A stretch of DNA of 64,000 nt from Ignavibacteriales bacterium (lineage in GTDB: Bacteria > Bacteroidota > Ignavibacteria > Ignavibacteriales > Melioribacteraceae). The stretch lies in the NCBI GenBank assembly GCA_020635275.1, contig JACKAA010000003.1, forward strand, positions 434,001-498,000. Reading direction: 5' to 3'. A model generated the notes under the pieces. That model was not told where the DNA came from, made no database searches, and worked only from the letters and a program-made list of their open reading frames with translations. The translations under genes and the position numbers were made by a program. Positions 18,567-26,668 of this stretch are shown here, piece by piece; position 1 is the first letter of the stretch; every line of letters begins with the position of its first letter.

Positions 18567-19011
18567 TGGCTTCTTCAACTGTTTCATAAACAGTAAAAAC
18601 TTTATCCAATCCAGTAGCAGAAAAAATTGGCAATCTATTTTGGCTGTTATAAGCTAAAAAGAATTTTTTATCGAGTGCTTTTAATCTTTTAACACCAGCA
18701 ACAAGAACTCCGAAAAATGAAGAATCAACAAATTCACAATCATTTAAATCAATTATTAAATTTCTACCATCTTCAGCAATTACTCTTTCCATAAATTTTT
18801 TAAAACTGGAAGCTTCACGGAGAGTTGCCCTTTCAAATTTTATTTTAATTACTGAAAAATTTTCTGAATAAGAATTTATCTTTTCAAAAAAATTAGAATG
18901 TTCAAGATTTTTTCCTAATAGAGCATTTCCTTCAATAGAAAATCTATTTTTTAACCTTTCTTCAAATCTGCTAGCATTTGATGTTTCTGTTTTTGTTTGT
19001 AATTCAGCCAT
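18556..19011 (-). CDS. STAS-domain protein (anti-sigma factor antagonist-like)
   Basis: A 151 aa protein whose C-terminal half (about 52-150) is a STAS domain: a strand NLIIDLNDCEFVDSSFFGVL with Ser97/Ser98 at the usual phospho-acceptor position, then helix and strand FFLAYNS. Such proteins bind anti-sigma kinases or act in partner-switching. The N-terminal 50 residues are unassigned. AAGGGG precedes the ATG. No kinase (RsbW-like) or phosphatase gene is in the window. A 63-aa gene lies just upstream in the same unit. Confidence 0.8.
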   Translation of the reverse strand: MAELQTKTETSNASRFEERLKNRFSIEGNALLGKNLEHSNFFEKINSYSENFSVIKIKFERATLREASSFKKFMERVIAEDGRNLIIDLNDCEFVDSSFFGVLVAGVKRLKALDKKFFLAYNSQNRLPIFSATGLDKVFTVYETVEEAIKH

Positions 19012-19025
19012 AGTTATAAAACCCC

Positions 19026-19217
19026 TTAAATTAAATTACGTTCTTCAATTTTTTTTGCTATTTCGCTTCTATCTTCTTGGTTTTCTATTGAGTCAGTAAT
19101 TATATGTAAAATACTTTCCCCAGTTTGTTCCCCATTTTCGTTTACCTTATATTGTAAAATACTCGATTCGTTTTTTACAATATATTCCCCTTCTTTCCCT
19201 TTAATTGTAAATAACAT
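19026..19217 (-). CDS. small hypothetical protein
   Basis: A 63 aa acidic protein (ending KKIEERNLI) without TM or signal. GGAG gives a good Shine-Dalgarno, and it is 14 bases upstream of the STAS gene, so it is probably co-expressed with it. No family recognised; possibly a small partner of the STAS protein. Confidence 0.5.
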   Translation of the reverse strand: MLFTIKGKEGEYIVKNESSILQYKVNENGEQTGESILHIITDSIENQEDRSEIAKKIEERNLI

Positions 19218-19265
19218 TTTTTCTCCATTTTTTACTGCAATAAGGTGGAGAATTAATATTAATCA

Positions 19266-19279
19266 GTGATAAATATCAT
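19266..19279. promoter_or_regulatory. FNR-like palindrome
   Basis: GTGAT-AAAT-ATCAT resembles the FNR/CRP-family site TTGAT-N4-ATCAA (8 of 10 bases). It lies in the divergent region between the STAS unit and the small membrane protein, 63 bases left of the stronger CRP-type site. Confidence 0.35.
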
Positions 19280-19341
19280 AATATTTTTTAAAATCACTAA
19301 GCTATTAATCGGAAATACATTTTAAAAGTTAATACTCACCA

Positions 19342-19357
19342 TGTGATCATTATCACA
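19342..19357. promoter_or_regulatory. perfect CRP-type palindrome
   Basis: TGTGA-TCATTA-TCACA is an exact match to the CRP core (TGTGA-N6-TCACA). It lies 105 bases upstream of the start of the 63-aa membrane protein gene and 125 bases from the divergent small gene. A Crp/Fnr-family activator or repressor is the expected binder. No such regulator gene is in the window. Confidence 0.55.
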
Positions 19358-19462
19358 TCAGATCAAAATTCATTCTTTTAATTGCAGTCAAAATTATTTC
19401 ATGTGTTAGTTTCGAGAGAATTTAATACAAGTTATTTTTTAAATAATTTTAGAGGAAAAAAC

Positions 19463-19654
19463 ATGTCAAATTTTATACAAAATCCAATAAGTCACCAAGA
19501 ATGGAATCCTGAGATGGGTGATTTTTTCAGTCAAAGAGTTTACGATGAAGACAGACTCTACGAAAAAAAACAATTGAGAAAGAAAATTTTAATTAGCAGT
19601 TTAGTAACACTTCATATGGTTATGCTTTCATTAGTATTTATATATTTATCATAA
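19463..19654 (+). CDS. small C-tail membrane protein
   Basis: A 63 aa protein. The ATG at 19463 is chosen because GAGGAAAAA lies before it; the reading frame extends upstream to a TTG but without a ribosome site. The N-terminal 40 residues are polar and soluble, then a single hydrophobic helix (residues about 45-62) ends the protein, as in tail-anchored proteins. It is followed by a terminator and preceded by a perfect CRP-type site. The function is unknown; it could be a stress or respiratory small protein, which is speculation. Confidence 0.65.
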   Translation: MSNFIQNPISHQEWNPEMGDFFSQRVYDEDRLYEKKQLRKKILISSLVTLHMVMLSLVFIYLS

Positions 19655-19684
19655 AATTAGTTCATTCCGCACATTTTACTATCA

Positions 19685-19730
19685 GTCCAAAAATTTTTAA
19701 TATGTTTTAGAATTTTTTGGACTTTTTTTA
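19685..19730 (+). terminator. terminator after small membrane protein
   Basis: GTCCAAAAA (19685-19693) pairs with TTTTTTGGAC (19713-19722), followed by seven T residues on the plus strand. It isolates the small gene from etfB. Confidence 0.75.
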
Positions 19731-19834
19731 TTCAATTTACATTAAATTACTTTTCTAATACTAAAATACTATATTTAAAATATAAGGTTATTTTATTAGT
19801 TACTTTTTAATTATTGTAAAAATTTGGAGGAAAC

Positions 19835-20581
19835 ATGAAAATTGCCGTTTGCGTAAGTCATGTACCTGACACAGCAACAAAAATAAAAATTGCTGAAAAT
19901 GGCAAAACAATTGATTCAAATGATGTAACTTATGTAATTAATCCATATGATGAATTTGCTGTTGAGGAAGCTTTAAAAACCAAAGAGAAAGTTGGTGGAG
20001 AAGTTGTTGTAATTAGTTTAGGTGGTGAAGCAAATAAAGAAAGTATTAGAAAAGCTTTAGCAATGGGAGCTGATTCCGGAGTTTTATTAAAAGATGAAGA
20101 CGAAAGGGATTCATCTAGTTTAGCTTTTGCTTTGGCTGATGAAATAAAAGCTCAAGGTGCTGAGTTAGTTTTTTTTGGTAAACAAGCAGTAGATTTTGAT
20201 AATTCAGTAACTGGTCAAATAACTGCTGAATTATTAGGTTTTAATTGCGTTAGTGTAGCAGTTGCATTTAATATTGAAGGAGATAAAGTCATTGCCGAAA
20301 GAGAAATTGAAGGTGGAAAAGAAGTTATTGAGACAAAAATTCCTGCTGTAATAACTGCACAAAAAGGATTAAACGAACCACGTTACGCATCCTTAAAAGG
20401 GATAATGGCGGCAAAAAGAAAAATAATTGAAGAAAAGAATGCCATTTCTTCTCCAAATAAAACAGAGGTTGTTCAAATGAAAAAACCTCATGGTAAACAA
20501 GCCGGAAAAATTCTTGGTAGTGACGCAAGCGCCGTTCCGGAATTAGTTAGATTATTAAAAGAAGAAGCAAAAGTTATATAG
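19835..20581 (+). CDS. etfB: electron transfer flavoprotein, beta subunit
   Basis: Smaller subunit of the soluble heterodimeric electron carrier that takes electrons from acyl-CoA dehydrogenases. At 248 aa it is full length. It has the N-terminal AVCVSHVPDTATK, VINPYDEFAVEEALK, and the GLNEPRYASLKGIMAAKRK recognition/AMP-binding segment. TTGGAGGA precedes the ATG. It is 8 bases from etfA, one operon. The window also carries an acyl-CoA dehydrogenase (39519-40661), a likely electron donor. Confidence 0.95.
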   Translation: MKIAVCVSHVPDTATKIKIAENGKTIDSNDVTYVINPYDEFAVEEALKTKEKVGGEVVVISLGGEANKESIRKALAMGADSGVLLKDEDERDSSSLAFALADEIKAQGAELVFFGKQAVDFDNSVTGQITAELLGFNCVSVAVAFNIEGDKVIAEREIEGGKEVIETKIPAVITAQKGLNEPRYASLKGIMAAKRKIIEEKNAISSPNKTEVVQMKKPHGKQAGKILGSDASAVPELVRLLKEEAKVI

Positions 20582-20589
20582 GAGTAAAA

Positions 20590-21549
20590 ATGGCAAATAA
20601 AATATTAGTTGTTTTAGAACAAAGAGATAATCAATTAAAGAAGATTACTCATGAAGTTGCAAAAGTTGGCTCCGATCTGGCAAATAAATTAACTTGTGAA
20701 GTTGAAGCTGTAGTAGTTGGTGGAGATGTAAATCCTTTAAATAAAGTTGGCGGATTTGGTGTAAAAAAAGTAACACTGATTAAAAACGAAGAATTATCAA
20801 ATTATTCGCCCTCTGCTTATACAAAAATAATTTCAGATTTTGCCGATGAAATTGGAGCAGATATTTTAATATTCGGTAATACTGCAATCGGTAAGGATTT
20901 AGCGCCGCGTGTTAGTGTAAAATTAGATGCCGGCATTGCAATGGATTGTGTTGAGTTAAATTTTTCTGATGGGGAAATTATTGCAACTCGCCCGGTTTAT
21001 GCAGGGAAAGCTTTGGTTGATATAAAAATAAATTCTGATAAAAAAGTTTTTGTTTTACGCCCAAATGTATTTAATCCTGGTGAATCAACAGAAAGTGAAG
21101 CTGAAGTAGTATTAAAAGCAATTGATGCACCGGATCTTTCAACAAAAGTTGTTGAAGTTAAAAAATCTGAAGGTAAACTTGATGTTGCAGAAGCTTCAAT
21201 TATTGTATCCGGCGGTCGCGGAATGAAAGAAGCAGAAAATTTTAAATTGGTTGAAGAATTGGCTGAAGTACTTGGAGCGGCTGTTGGTGCTTCGCGTGCG
21301 GTTGTTGATGCCGGATGGAGACCTCATGCTGAACAAGTTGGACAAACTGGAAAAGTTGTTTCTCCAAATCTTTATGTTGCATTGGGAATTAGCGGAGCTA
21401 TTCAACATTTAGCAGGTATGCGGTCATCAAAATATATAGTTGCAATAAATAAAGACGTCGATGCACCAATTTTTCAAGTGGCTGATTATGGAATTACCGG
21501 AGATGTTTTTGAAGTTGTTCCTGCCTTAATTGAAGAATTAAAAAAATAA
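20590..21549 (+). CDS. etfA: electron transfer flavoprotein, alpha subunit
   Basis: FAD-binding subunit of ETF. The 319 aa length is normal. The C-terminal FAD domain has SGGRGMKEAENF, GAAVGASRAVVDAGW, QVGQTGKVVSPNLYVALGIS and GAIQHLAGM, with the Arg and Ser residues that contact FAD. TAGGAG precedes the ATG. It ends at a terminator. Electrons would pass on to an ETF:quinone oxidoreductase not in the window. Confidence 0.95.
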   Translation: MANKILVVLEQRDNQLKKITHEVAKVGSDLANKLTCEVEAVVVGGDVNPLNKVGGFGVKKVTLIKNEELSNYSPSAYTKIISDFADEIGADILIFGNTAIGKDLAPRVSVKLDAGIAMDCVELNFSDGEIIATRPVYAGKALVDIKINSDKKVFVLRPNVFNPGESTESEAEVVLKAIDAPDLSTKVVEVKKSEGKLDVAEASIIVSGGRGMKEAENFKLVEELAEVLGAAVGASRAVVDAGWRPHAEQVGQTGKVVSPNLYVALGISGAIQHLAGMRSSKYIVAINKDVDAPIFQVADYGITGDVFEVVPALIEELKK

Positions 21550-21561
21550 TATTATAGAAAT

Positions 21562-21604
21562 TCCGGGTTCCATCTGTTTGGTGGAACACCGGAGTATTTT
21601 TTTA
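21562..21604 (+). terminator. terminator of etfBA
   Basis: TCCGG-g-TTCCA pairs with TGGAA-ca-CCGGA, followed by GTATTTTTTT on the plus strand. Confidence 0.8.
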
Positions 21605-21638
21605 GTGAAGCAATTTATATATTATTAAAATTCAAATT

Positions 21639-21941
21639 TTAGATTTCTTCAAACTCCGCAGATAAATATGTATGCAATGCAACAAAAAATATTCCCAAAA
21701 TACCTCCCAATAAACCAACAAATGCTGCCAATAAAAAATCATTATAATAGAATAAAATTATTTTGGCAGGTATTACAACAGAAAAAAAACCAATAACAAA
21801 TCCCCAATTCCAAGACTTAATTTTTATGGGTTTTAAAATGGTATTACAATTATCACATTTTGTTTGATGTTTTCTTTTAAAATGAAATAATTCTTTTATG
21901 GAAATTGAATTACTACATCGAGGACATTTGAAATTTTTCAT
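21639..21941 (-). CDS. zinc-ribbon two-TM membrane protein
   Basis: A 100 aa protein. The N-terminus carries CPRC ... CDNC (Cys 5, 8, 29, 32), a probable zinc ribbon, followed by two TM helices (about 47-66 and 70-90). No Shine-Dalgarno is obvious. The function is unknown; such proteins are often DUF-class membrane proteins. It lies downstream of the exonuclease gene and converges on etfA. Confidence 0.6.
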   Translation of the reverse strand: MKNFKCPRCSNSISIKELFHFKRKHQTKCDNCNTILKPIKIKSWNWGFVIGFFSVVIPAKIILFYYNDFLLAAFVGLLGGILGIFFVALHTYLSAEFEEI

Positions 21942-22015
21942 AACATTTTTTTATTAAATATCTTTGAACAAGGGAAAAAACTGAAACCTTTTTTAATTCA
22001 TTAATTAAATACTGT

Positions 22016-22702
22016 TTAAATATTCAGGTATTCTTCCCAAATTTTATAAAGCTCATAAGTTGCCATTACATCTTCTGCACAATAAATTGCAATATCTTTT
22101 TCTTTACCTGCTTTGTATAATTCTTTAATTTCCATACCAGTTATACCTTTCGCTTTTGGAGATTTTATTCCAAACGCATGGCAGTAAAAATCTAAATTGA
22201 ATTTCCTAGTAATCCCATAAAAGGTAAATTGATCAAGTAAATCTATGTGATGAGTAATATTGTATCGGTTGCTTATTAAATTAATTGATGGTTTAATTCC
22301 TAACATTGCTGAACGCAGCATTAAAAATGGGATGTCAAAGTTTCTGCCATTAAAAGTAATTACCTTGTCAGTTTTAGAAATGTATTGCCAAAATAAATTT
22401 AAGATTTCGGTTTCTTCAAGACCTTTATACGTTATATTTTTTTCTGAATTTTTCCAAACTTCTTCGTCTTTGGTATTATAAAGTATTAGCGTGCCTTCCG
22501 TATCTGTATTGAGTAAACCAATTGAAATGATTTTTGCTGTGAAAGGATATAGACTTAAATAGCGTTCAGCTTCATCAGTCTTTTCTTTTTTTACTTGATC
22601 ATCTTGTTCTTTTTCTGCGTAACGTAGTAAAAATTCTTGCTGTGATTCTGAAAGATTTTCTAAATCAAAACCAACGGTTTCGATGTCAAATACAATTCCC
22701 AT
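22016..22702 (-). CDS. 3'-5' exonuclease, PolB exonuclease-like (RNase H fold)
   Basis: A 228 aa DnaQ-superfamily nuclease. The DEDDy motifs are visible: FDIET (residues 5-9) for Exo I, ITFNGRNFDIPFL for Exo II, and YCAEDVMATYELY for Exo III, so two-metal catalysis is expected. It matches the predicted PolB-like 3'-5' exonuclease family (DNA_pol_B_exo2). GGAGGA precedes the ATG. It is the third gene after ltaE and the thioesterase, but a functional link to them is not obvious. Confidence 0.82.
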   Translation of the reverse strand: MGIVFDIETVGFDLENLSESQQEFLLRYAEKEQDDQVKKEKTDEAERYLSLYPFTAKIISIGLLNTDTEGTLILYNTKDEEVWKNSEKNITYKGLEETEILNLFWQYISKTDKVITFNGRNFDIPFLMLRSAMLGIKPSINLISNRYNITHHIDLLDQFTFYGITRKFNLDFYCHAFGIKSPKAKGITGMEIKELYKAGKEKDIAIYCAEDVMATYELYKIWEEYLNI

Positions 22703-22737
22703 TTGTCCTCCAAATGATTTGGAATATGTTATTTATT

Positions 22738-23169
22738 TTACCCCCTTTCAAAATCTAAAACTGCTTGATGAAATTCATCAGGCAACTTCATACTTTTTTT
22801 TGTCTCCTTATTAATGTGAACTAATACTCCACGGCCACGGGCAATTTCCACACTATCAATTTCACGTACAATAAAATGTTCAAAAGAAAAACTGCTATTT
22901 GAAACTTTCTCAATTTTTGTATAAACTGTCAATTCATCATCGAGAAAAGAAGGACTTAAATAATCAATTTCATTTCTTGCCATAATTACAAATGAATCAT
23001 CAACTAAAAATTGTGTAAAATTATATTTTGCTGAAAGTGTTTGCAGATATTTCAAACGGGCATCTTCAAAGTAATTTAAATATACAGCATTATTGCAAAC
23101 CCCAAGCATATCCACTTCATGGAATTTCACAACTTCAGTTATTTTTTGAGTGAAATTTTCTTTAATCAT
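22738..23169 (-). CDS. acyl-CoA thioesterase (hotdog fold, YbgC/FadM-like)
   Basis: A 143 aa 4-hydroxybenzoyl-CoA thioesterase-family protein that hydrolyses acyl-CoA. The active-site segment FHEVDMLGVCNNAVYLNYFE is present, with the catalytic Asp of the family; the usual GH before the Asn pair is GV-C here. The usual DDELTVYTKIEKVSNSSFSF core and the late ARGRGVLVHI strand follow. It lies between ltaE and the exonuclease. The substrate cannot be read. Confidence 0.82.
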   Translation of the reverse strand: MIKENFTQKITEVVKFHEVDMLGVCNNAVYLNYFEDARLKYLQTLSAKYNFTQFLVDDSFVIMARNEIDYLSPSFLDDELTVYTKIEKVSNSSFSFEHFIVREIDSVEIARGRGVLVHINKETKKSMKLPDEFHQAVLDFERG

Positions 23170-23206
23170 ATTTTAAACTATTTACACTTAACAAAATCAA
23201 ATTGTG

Positions 23207-24235
23207 TTAGAATATTTCATCAATAATTTTACAAACTTCATCAATATCATCAAAGCTAACATCCATATGAGTAACAGCTCTTAATGTTCCTATTTGTCCA
23301 ACTGAAAATACTACGCCATTTTCTTTACAAATCGCTAATGATTCTTCAATATTCTTTAATAAAGGTTTAAATATAATAATATTTGTTTCAACTTCCTTAT
23401 TTATTAATTCAAACTTTCCTGTATTAACTAAATGTTTTGCAAATATTTTGGCTTTTTCATGATCATCGGCTAAACGTTCAAAATTATTTTGAAGTGCATA
23501 AAGTCCTGCTGCAGCAAGAATTCCGGCTTGACGCATTCCTCCGCCCCAAGCTTTTCTAACTCTAAATGTTTCATTTATAAATTCTTTTGTTCCAGCTATA
23601 ATTGAACCAACCGGAGCTCCTAATCCTTTTGAAAGACAAACTGAAACCGAATCAAAATATTTTACATATTCTGAAACTTTAATTCCAGAAGCTACTGAAG
23701 CATTCCATAATCTTGCTCCATCTAAGTGAAACTTTAAATTATTATTCTTAGCCAATGTTTGAAGTTTTTCAATTTCCGCTAATTTATAAATTGTTCCGCC
23801 GGCTCTATTATGTGTATTTTCTACCTCCAGCACTTTTGATTTTGGCATATAATAAGCGCTTGTCGGTCTAATTAATGGTTCAACTAGTTCAGGATTTAGT
23901 ATCCCTCTTTCTGCTTTTACTGGATAAAGCTGGATTCCGCTTAATGCGGCTGGTGAGCCGGATTCATATTGAAAAATATGAGCATCAGCTTCGCAAATAA
24001 CTTCATCTCCTGGATTTGTATGAACATTTAGACAAATTTGGTTTCCCATAACACCGCTTGGAACATAAAGTGCAGATTCTTTTCCTAATAAATCTGCTGC
24101 ATATTCTTGAAGTTTATTTAAAGTTGGATCTTCTTTAAATACATCATCACCAACTTCAGCTTCATACATTGCTTTTCTCATTCCTTCGGATGGACGAGTA
24201 ACTGTATCACTTCTTAAATCGATTATTTTTTTCAT
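23207..24235 (-). CDS. ltaE: low-specificity L-threonine aldolase
   Basis: PLP enzyme that splits L-threonine or allo-threonine to glycine and acetaldehyde. At 342 aa, it has the N-terminal DLRSDTVTRPSEGMRKAM, GDDVFKEDPT, the FHLDGARLWNA segment with the PLP-contacting Asp, and the Schiff-base lysine in VCLSKGLGAPVGS (about residue 205). GAGAGGA precedes the ATG. Acetaldehyde from this enzyme could be a substrate for an aldehyde oxidoreductase, but the genes are far apart and this is speculation. Confidence 0.93.
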   Translation of the reverse strand: MKKIIDLRSDTVTRPSEGMRKAMYEAEVGDDVFKEDPTLNKLQEYAADLLGKESALYVPSGVMGNQICLNVHTNPGDEVICEADAHIFQYESGSPAALSGIQLYPVKAERGILNPELVEPLIRPTSAYYMPKSKVLEVENTHNRAGGTIYKLAEIEKLQTLAKNNNLKFHLDGARLWNASVASGIKVSEYVKYFDSVSVCLSKGLGAPVGSIIAGTKEFINETFRVRKAWGGGMRQAGILAAAGLYALQNNFERLADDHEKAKIFAKHLVNTGKFELINKEVETNIIIFKPLLKNIEESLAICKENGVVFSVGQIGTLRAVTHMDVSFDDIDEVCKIIDEIF

Positions 24236-24255
24236 AATCCTCTCATTAACTTGTT

Positions 24256-24340
24256 ATTCCGGTAATTACAAAGCAATTATCCGGAATCTATTGAAATTTT
24301 CTGGATTCCCGTCCGTCAGCTGACGGATCGCGGGAATGAC
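24256..24340. repeat. composite palindromic repeat (REPIN-like)
   Basis: Two palindromes in tandem. ATTCCGG (24256) pairs with CCGGAAT (24281-24287), then ATTCCCG (24305) pairs with CGGGAAT (24331-24337) and encloses a perfect inner palindrome TCCGTCAGCTGACGGA. The joint GGAATCTATT recurs in the repeats at 31755 and 53047. It lies between lnt and ltaE, at the 3' end of lnt. Confidence 0.65.
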
Positions 24341-24343
24341 GTT

Positions 24344-25984
24344 TTATTTATTTCTATATAATAATTTTAAAATCAAAGAATATAAAATTACAAACAATGA
24401 TATTGCTATACTAAAATAAGGCAATAGCAATGGGTGTTCTGTAAAAAAAGTTTTATCACTTCTTAATTCAACATCACCGACTAAAATAGTTTTGTTAAAC
24501 ATTTTCGTTGCAGCAACTGTTTCACCTATTGGATTAATTATACAGCTAATTCCTCCGTTTGCGGCTCTTACTAAAGTTCTTCTATTTTCCACAGCTCGCA
24601 ATACATGTATTTCTTTATGCTGATAAGGTCCGCTAGAATTCCCATACCAACTATCATTAGTAACAATACTAATAAATTCAGCGTCCTTATCCACAAATGA
24701 AGAAGTAAAATCCGGGTATATAGCTTCAATGCAAATTACGCCTCCGGTATTTAAAATTTGATCTTTTGTTTTAACTTTAAATACCGTTGTGTCGGTTCCC
24801 GTATTCCAACTTGAAATACCAACATTCCATTTTATCCATTTACCTAAGATTGGGAAAATATCAATCAATGGAACTTTTTCACCAAATGGAACAAGTTTAA
24901 TTTTTCCGTACTGTACAACTTTTTCATTAGGATTAAAAAGTAAAATAGAATTGTAGCTTGTATAGAAATATTTACCGTTTTTTTTTGGTTTTGCATCTTC
25001 TGGAGCAGAAAGTGAATCATAATAAAAATTTGCATGAGGCATTCCTGTTAAAATTGGAACTCTTAAGCTATCAACAAAATTTTGAATTCTTTTTGCCTCA
25101 TGTTTATATGTTTCGGTCATTAGATAAACCGGCAAAGCTGTCTCAGGCCAAACTACTAATTCTGCATTTTTATCAATAGCTTGTTTCGATAAATCAAAGT
25201 ACAAATCAATTTGAGCATTTAAATTTCCAATTTCCCATTTTTTATTTGGATTAAGATTTGGCTGAATTAAACCAACTGTAACTTTGCTATTACTCACTTC
25301 GTAGTTATTTATTTTTACAAGACCGTAAATAATTGGAATAAGCAAAATCAATAAAAATGAAATAACATATTTACAACTGCATTTCTTATTTTCTCTGTAA
25401 TTTAGAAAAAGTTTATATGTAAAAATATTTGTGTATAGTATTAAAACGGTTAATCCGTAAGAGCCTATAATATCAGCTATTTGAATATAGGAAGTTAGGT
25501 ATGGTAATCCGTTACTTAAAGACAACCAAGGAAATTTAAAATCACTTATTGAATAAATATATTCATAAAAAAGCCATAACCACGGAAGTAAATAGAGTGC
25601 TAAATTTTTGTTTATATATTTTCTTGTCACGTAATAAAGTGTAGATGGAATTAAAAAAGTAATTGGATTAAAAAACATCAGCACCGAACCGGAAAGCATT
25701 AAAAATGGGTCCGCATCTTTTGTCCAGCTTCCCACCCAATAAAGTGTTCCCAAATTAAAAAAGAAAATTGTGAAATAAGTAAATCTGTTTATTTCTGCCA
25801 AAGTTTTTCTTTTTTCAATTACAAGAAAATAAGGGACAAATGCTGTAAATATTAAATAGGTCAATGGAATTGGAGGGAAGGACAATGCCAATAAAATACC
25901 AGATACAAAACCTAATAACAGTTCTTTGTGATTAGCTTTTTTTTCTTCTAGTGTTTTATGTGATTGAAAAAGATTTTTAAACAT
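24344..25984 (-). CDS. lnt: apolipoprotein N-acyltransferase
   Basis: Inner-membrane enzyme that adds the third acyl chain to the N-terminal Cys of lipoproteins. At 546 aa, the N-terminal half has about eight hydrophobic helices and the C-terminal half is the nitrilase domain with Glu-Lys-Cys triad: WPETALP, KIKLVPFGE, and GGVICIEAIYP. Length and motifs agree with the family, and the window encodes lipoproteins. It is downstream of the RAYT gene on the same strand, with no good Shine-Dalgarno. Confidence 0.94.
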   Translation of the reverse strand: MFKNLFQSHKTLEEKKANHKELLLGFVSGILLALSFPPIPLTYLIFTAFVPYFLVIEKRKTLAEINRFTYFTIFFFNLGTLYWVGSWTKDADPFLMLSGSVLMFFNPITFLIPSTLYYVTRKYINKNLALYLLPWLWLFYEYIYSISDFKFPWLSLSNGLPYLTSYIQIADIIGSYGLTVLILYTNIFTYKLFLNYRENKKCSCKYVISFLLILLIPIIYGLVKINNYEVSNSKVTVGLIQPNLNPNKKWEIGNLNAQIDLYFDLSKQAIDKNAELVVWPETALPVYLMTETYKHEAKRIQNFVDSLRVPILTGMPHANFYYDSLSAPEDAKPKKNGKYFYTSYNSILLFNPNEKVVQYGKIKLVPFGEKVPLIDIFPILGKWIKWNVGISSWNTGTDTTVFKVKTKDQILNTGGVICIEAIYPDFTSSFVDKDAEFISIVTNDSWYGNSSGPYQHKEIHVLRAVENRRTLVRAANGGISCIINPIGETVAATKMFNKTILVGDVELRSDKTFFTEHPLLLPYFSIAISLFVILYSLILKLLYRNK

Positions 25985-26007
25985 TCTTTAGCTTTCCATA
26001 ATTAAGT

Positions 26008-26040
26008 AAACCTCCGAGGTTTTCAAAACCTCGGAGGTTT
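26008..26040. repeat. REP palindrome 1 flanking RAYT gene
   Basis: AAACCTCCGAGGTTTT, a single C, then its exact complement: a perfect 16-bp inverted repeat around one base. A second copy is at 26623-26654 with G in the centre, so the two copies are oriented head to head. Confidence 0.85.
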
Positions 26041-26052
26041 GAAGTAAATAAC

Positions 26053-26607
26053 TTAAATTTCATAATTAACTTTTATACTTTTATCTAATAAAAAATCTTT
26101 CATTACTTCTTCACTTTGGAAAAATGATTTTACCTCGTTTAGATTCACCAAATTTCCATTTCTTTCACCTAACAAATCTTTTGCATTTGAGTATGCCCAA
26201 TCATTTATCTTATTTACTATTCCAGCTTTTACTGGATTTTCTAAAATATATTTTATTATCCAAATAAAATATTGTTCGTCATTTATTAATTTATTCTTCG
26301 TTTTACTTTCGAATAATGTTCCACTTCTATTGTATCTTTTATTAATTGATTTTACGTATGAATTCAGCAAATCAGATATAAAATTCGACATTAATAGTTC
26401 TTCAGTTTTCTGCTTTGTAAATAGGTGAAAATGATTTGGCATTAAACAATAAGATAAAATCTCAATTTGGTACTTTTCTTTATAATATTTCAACTTTCTC
26501 AGAAAAAATAAATAATTTTCGTCTTCAAAAAATATCTTGTTTTTATTAACTCCTCTATTGTATAAATGATGAAAAGTATTTTTAAAATAATTTCTATCTT
26601 TATTCAT
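26053..26607 (-). CDS. REP-associated tyrosine transposase (RAYT, Y1/HUH)
   Basis: A 184 aa single-strand DNA nuclease/transposase of the IS200-like Y1 HUH family. The HUH motif is H59-F-H61 in PNHFHLF, and the Tyr in SYVKSINKRYNRSGTLF (likely Y84) is the candidate nucleophile. N-terminal HHLYNRGVNKNKIFF fits RAYTs and differs from IS200 proteins. It is flanked at about 12 and 15 bases by palindromes in opposite orientation, the REP signature for this family. It interrupts no gene and sits between dedA and lnt. No Shine-Dalgarno is strong. The protein is intact, so it may still act on REPs elsewhere. Confidence 0.88.
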   Translation of the reverse strand: MNKDRNYFKNTFHHLYNRGVNKNKIFFEDENYLFFLRKLKYYKEKYQIEILSYCLMPNHFHLFTKQKTEELLMSNFISDLLNSYVKSINKRYNRSGTLFESKTKNKLINDEQYFIWIIKYILENPVKAGIVNKINDWAYSNAKDLLGERNGNLVNLNEVKSFFQSEEVMKDFLLDKSIKVNYEI

Positions 26608-26622
26608 TTTGCTACTTTATCT

Positions 26623-26654
26623 AAACCTCCGAGGTTTTGAAAACCTCGGAGGTT
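26623..26654. repeat. REP palindrome 2 flanking RAYT gene
   Basis: Second copy of the same palindrome, with central G in place of C and the last pair lost. It lies immediately upstream of the RAYT gene. Together the two copies enclose the gene as a REP-RAYT unit. Confidence 0.85.
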
Positions 26655-26668
26655 CGTGAGGAAATTAA

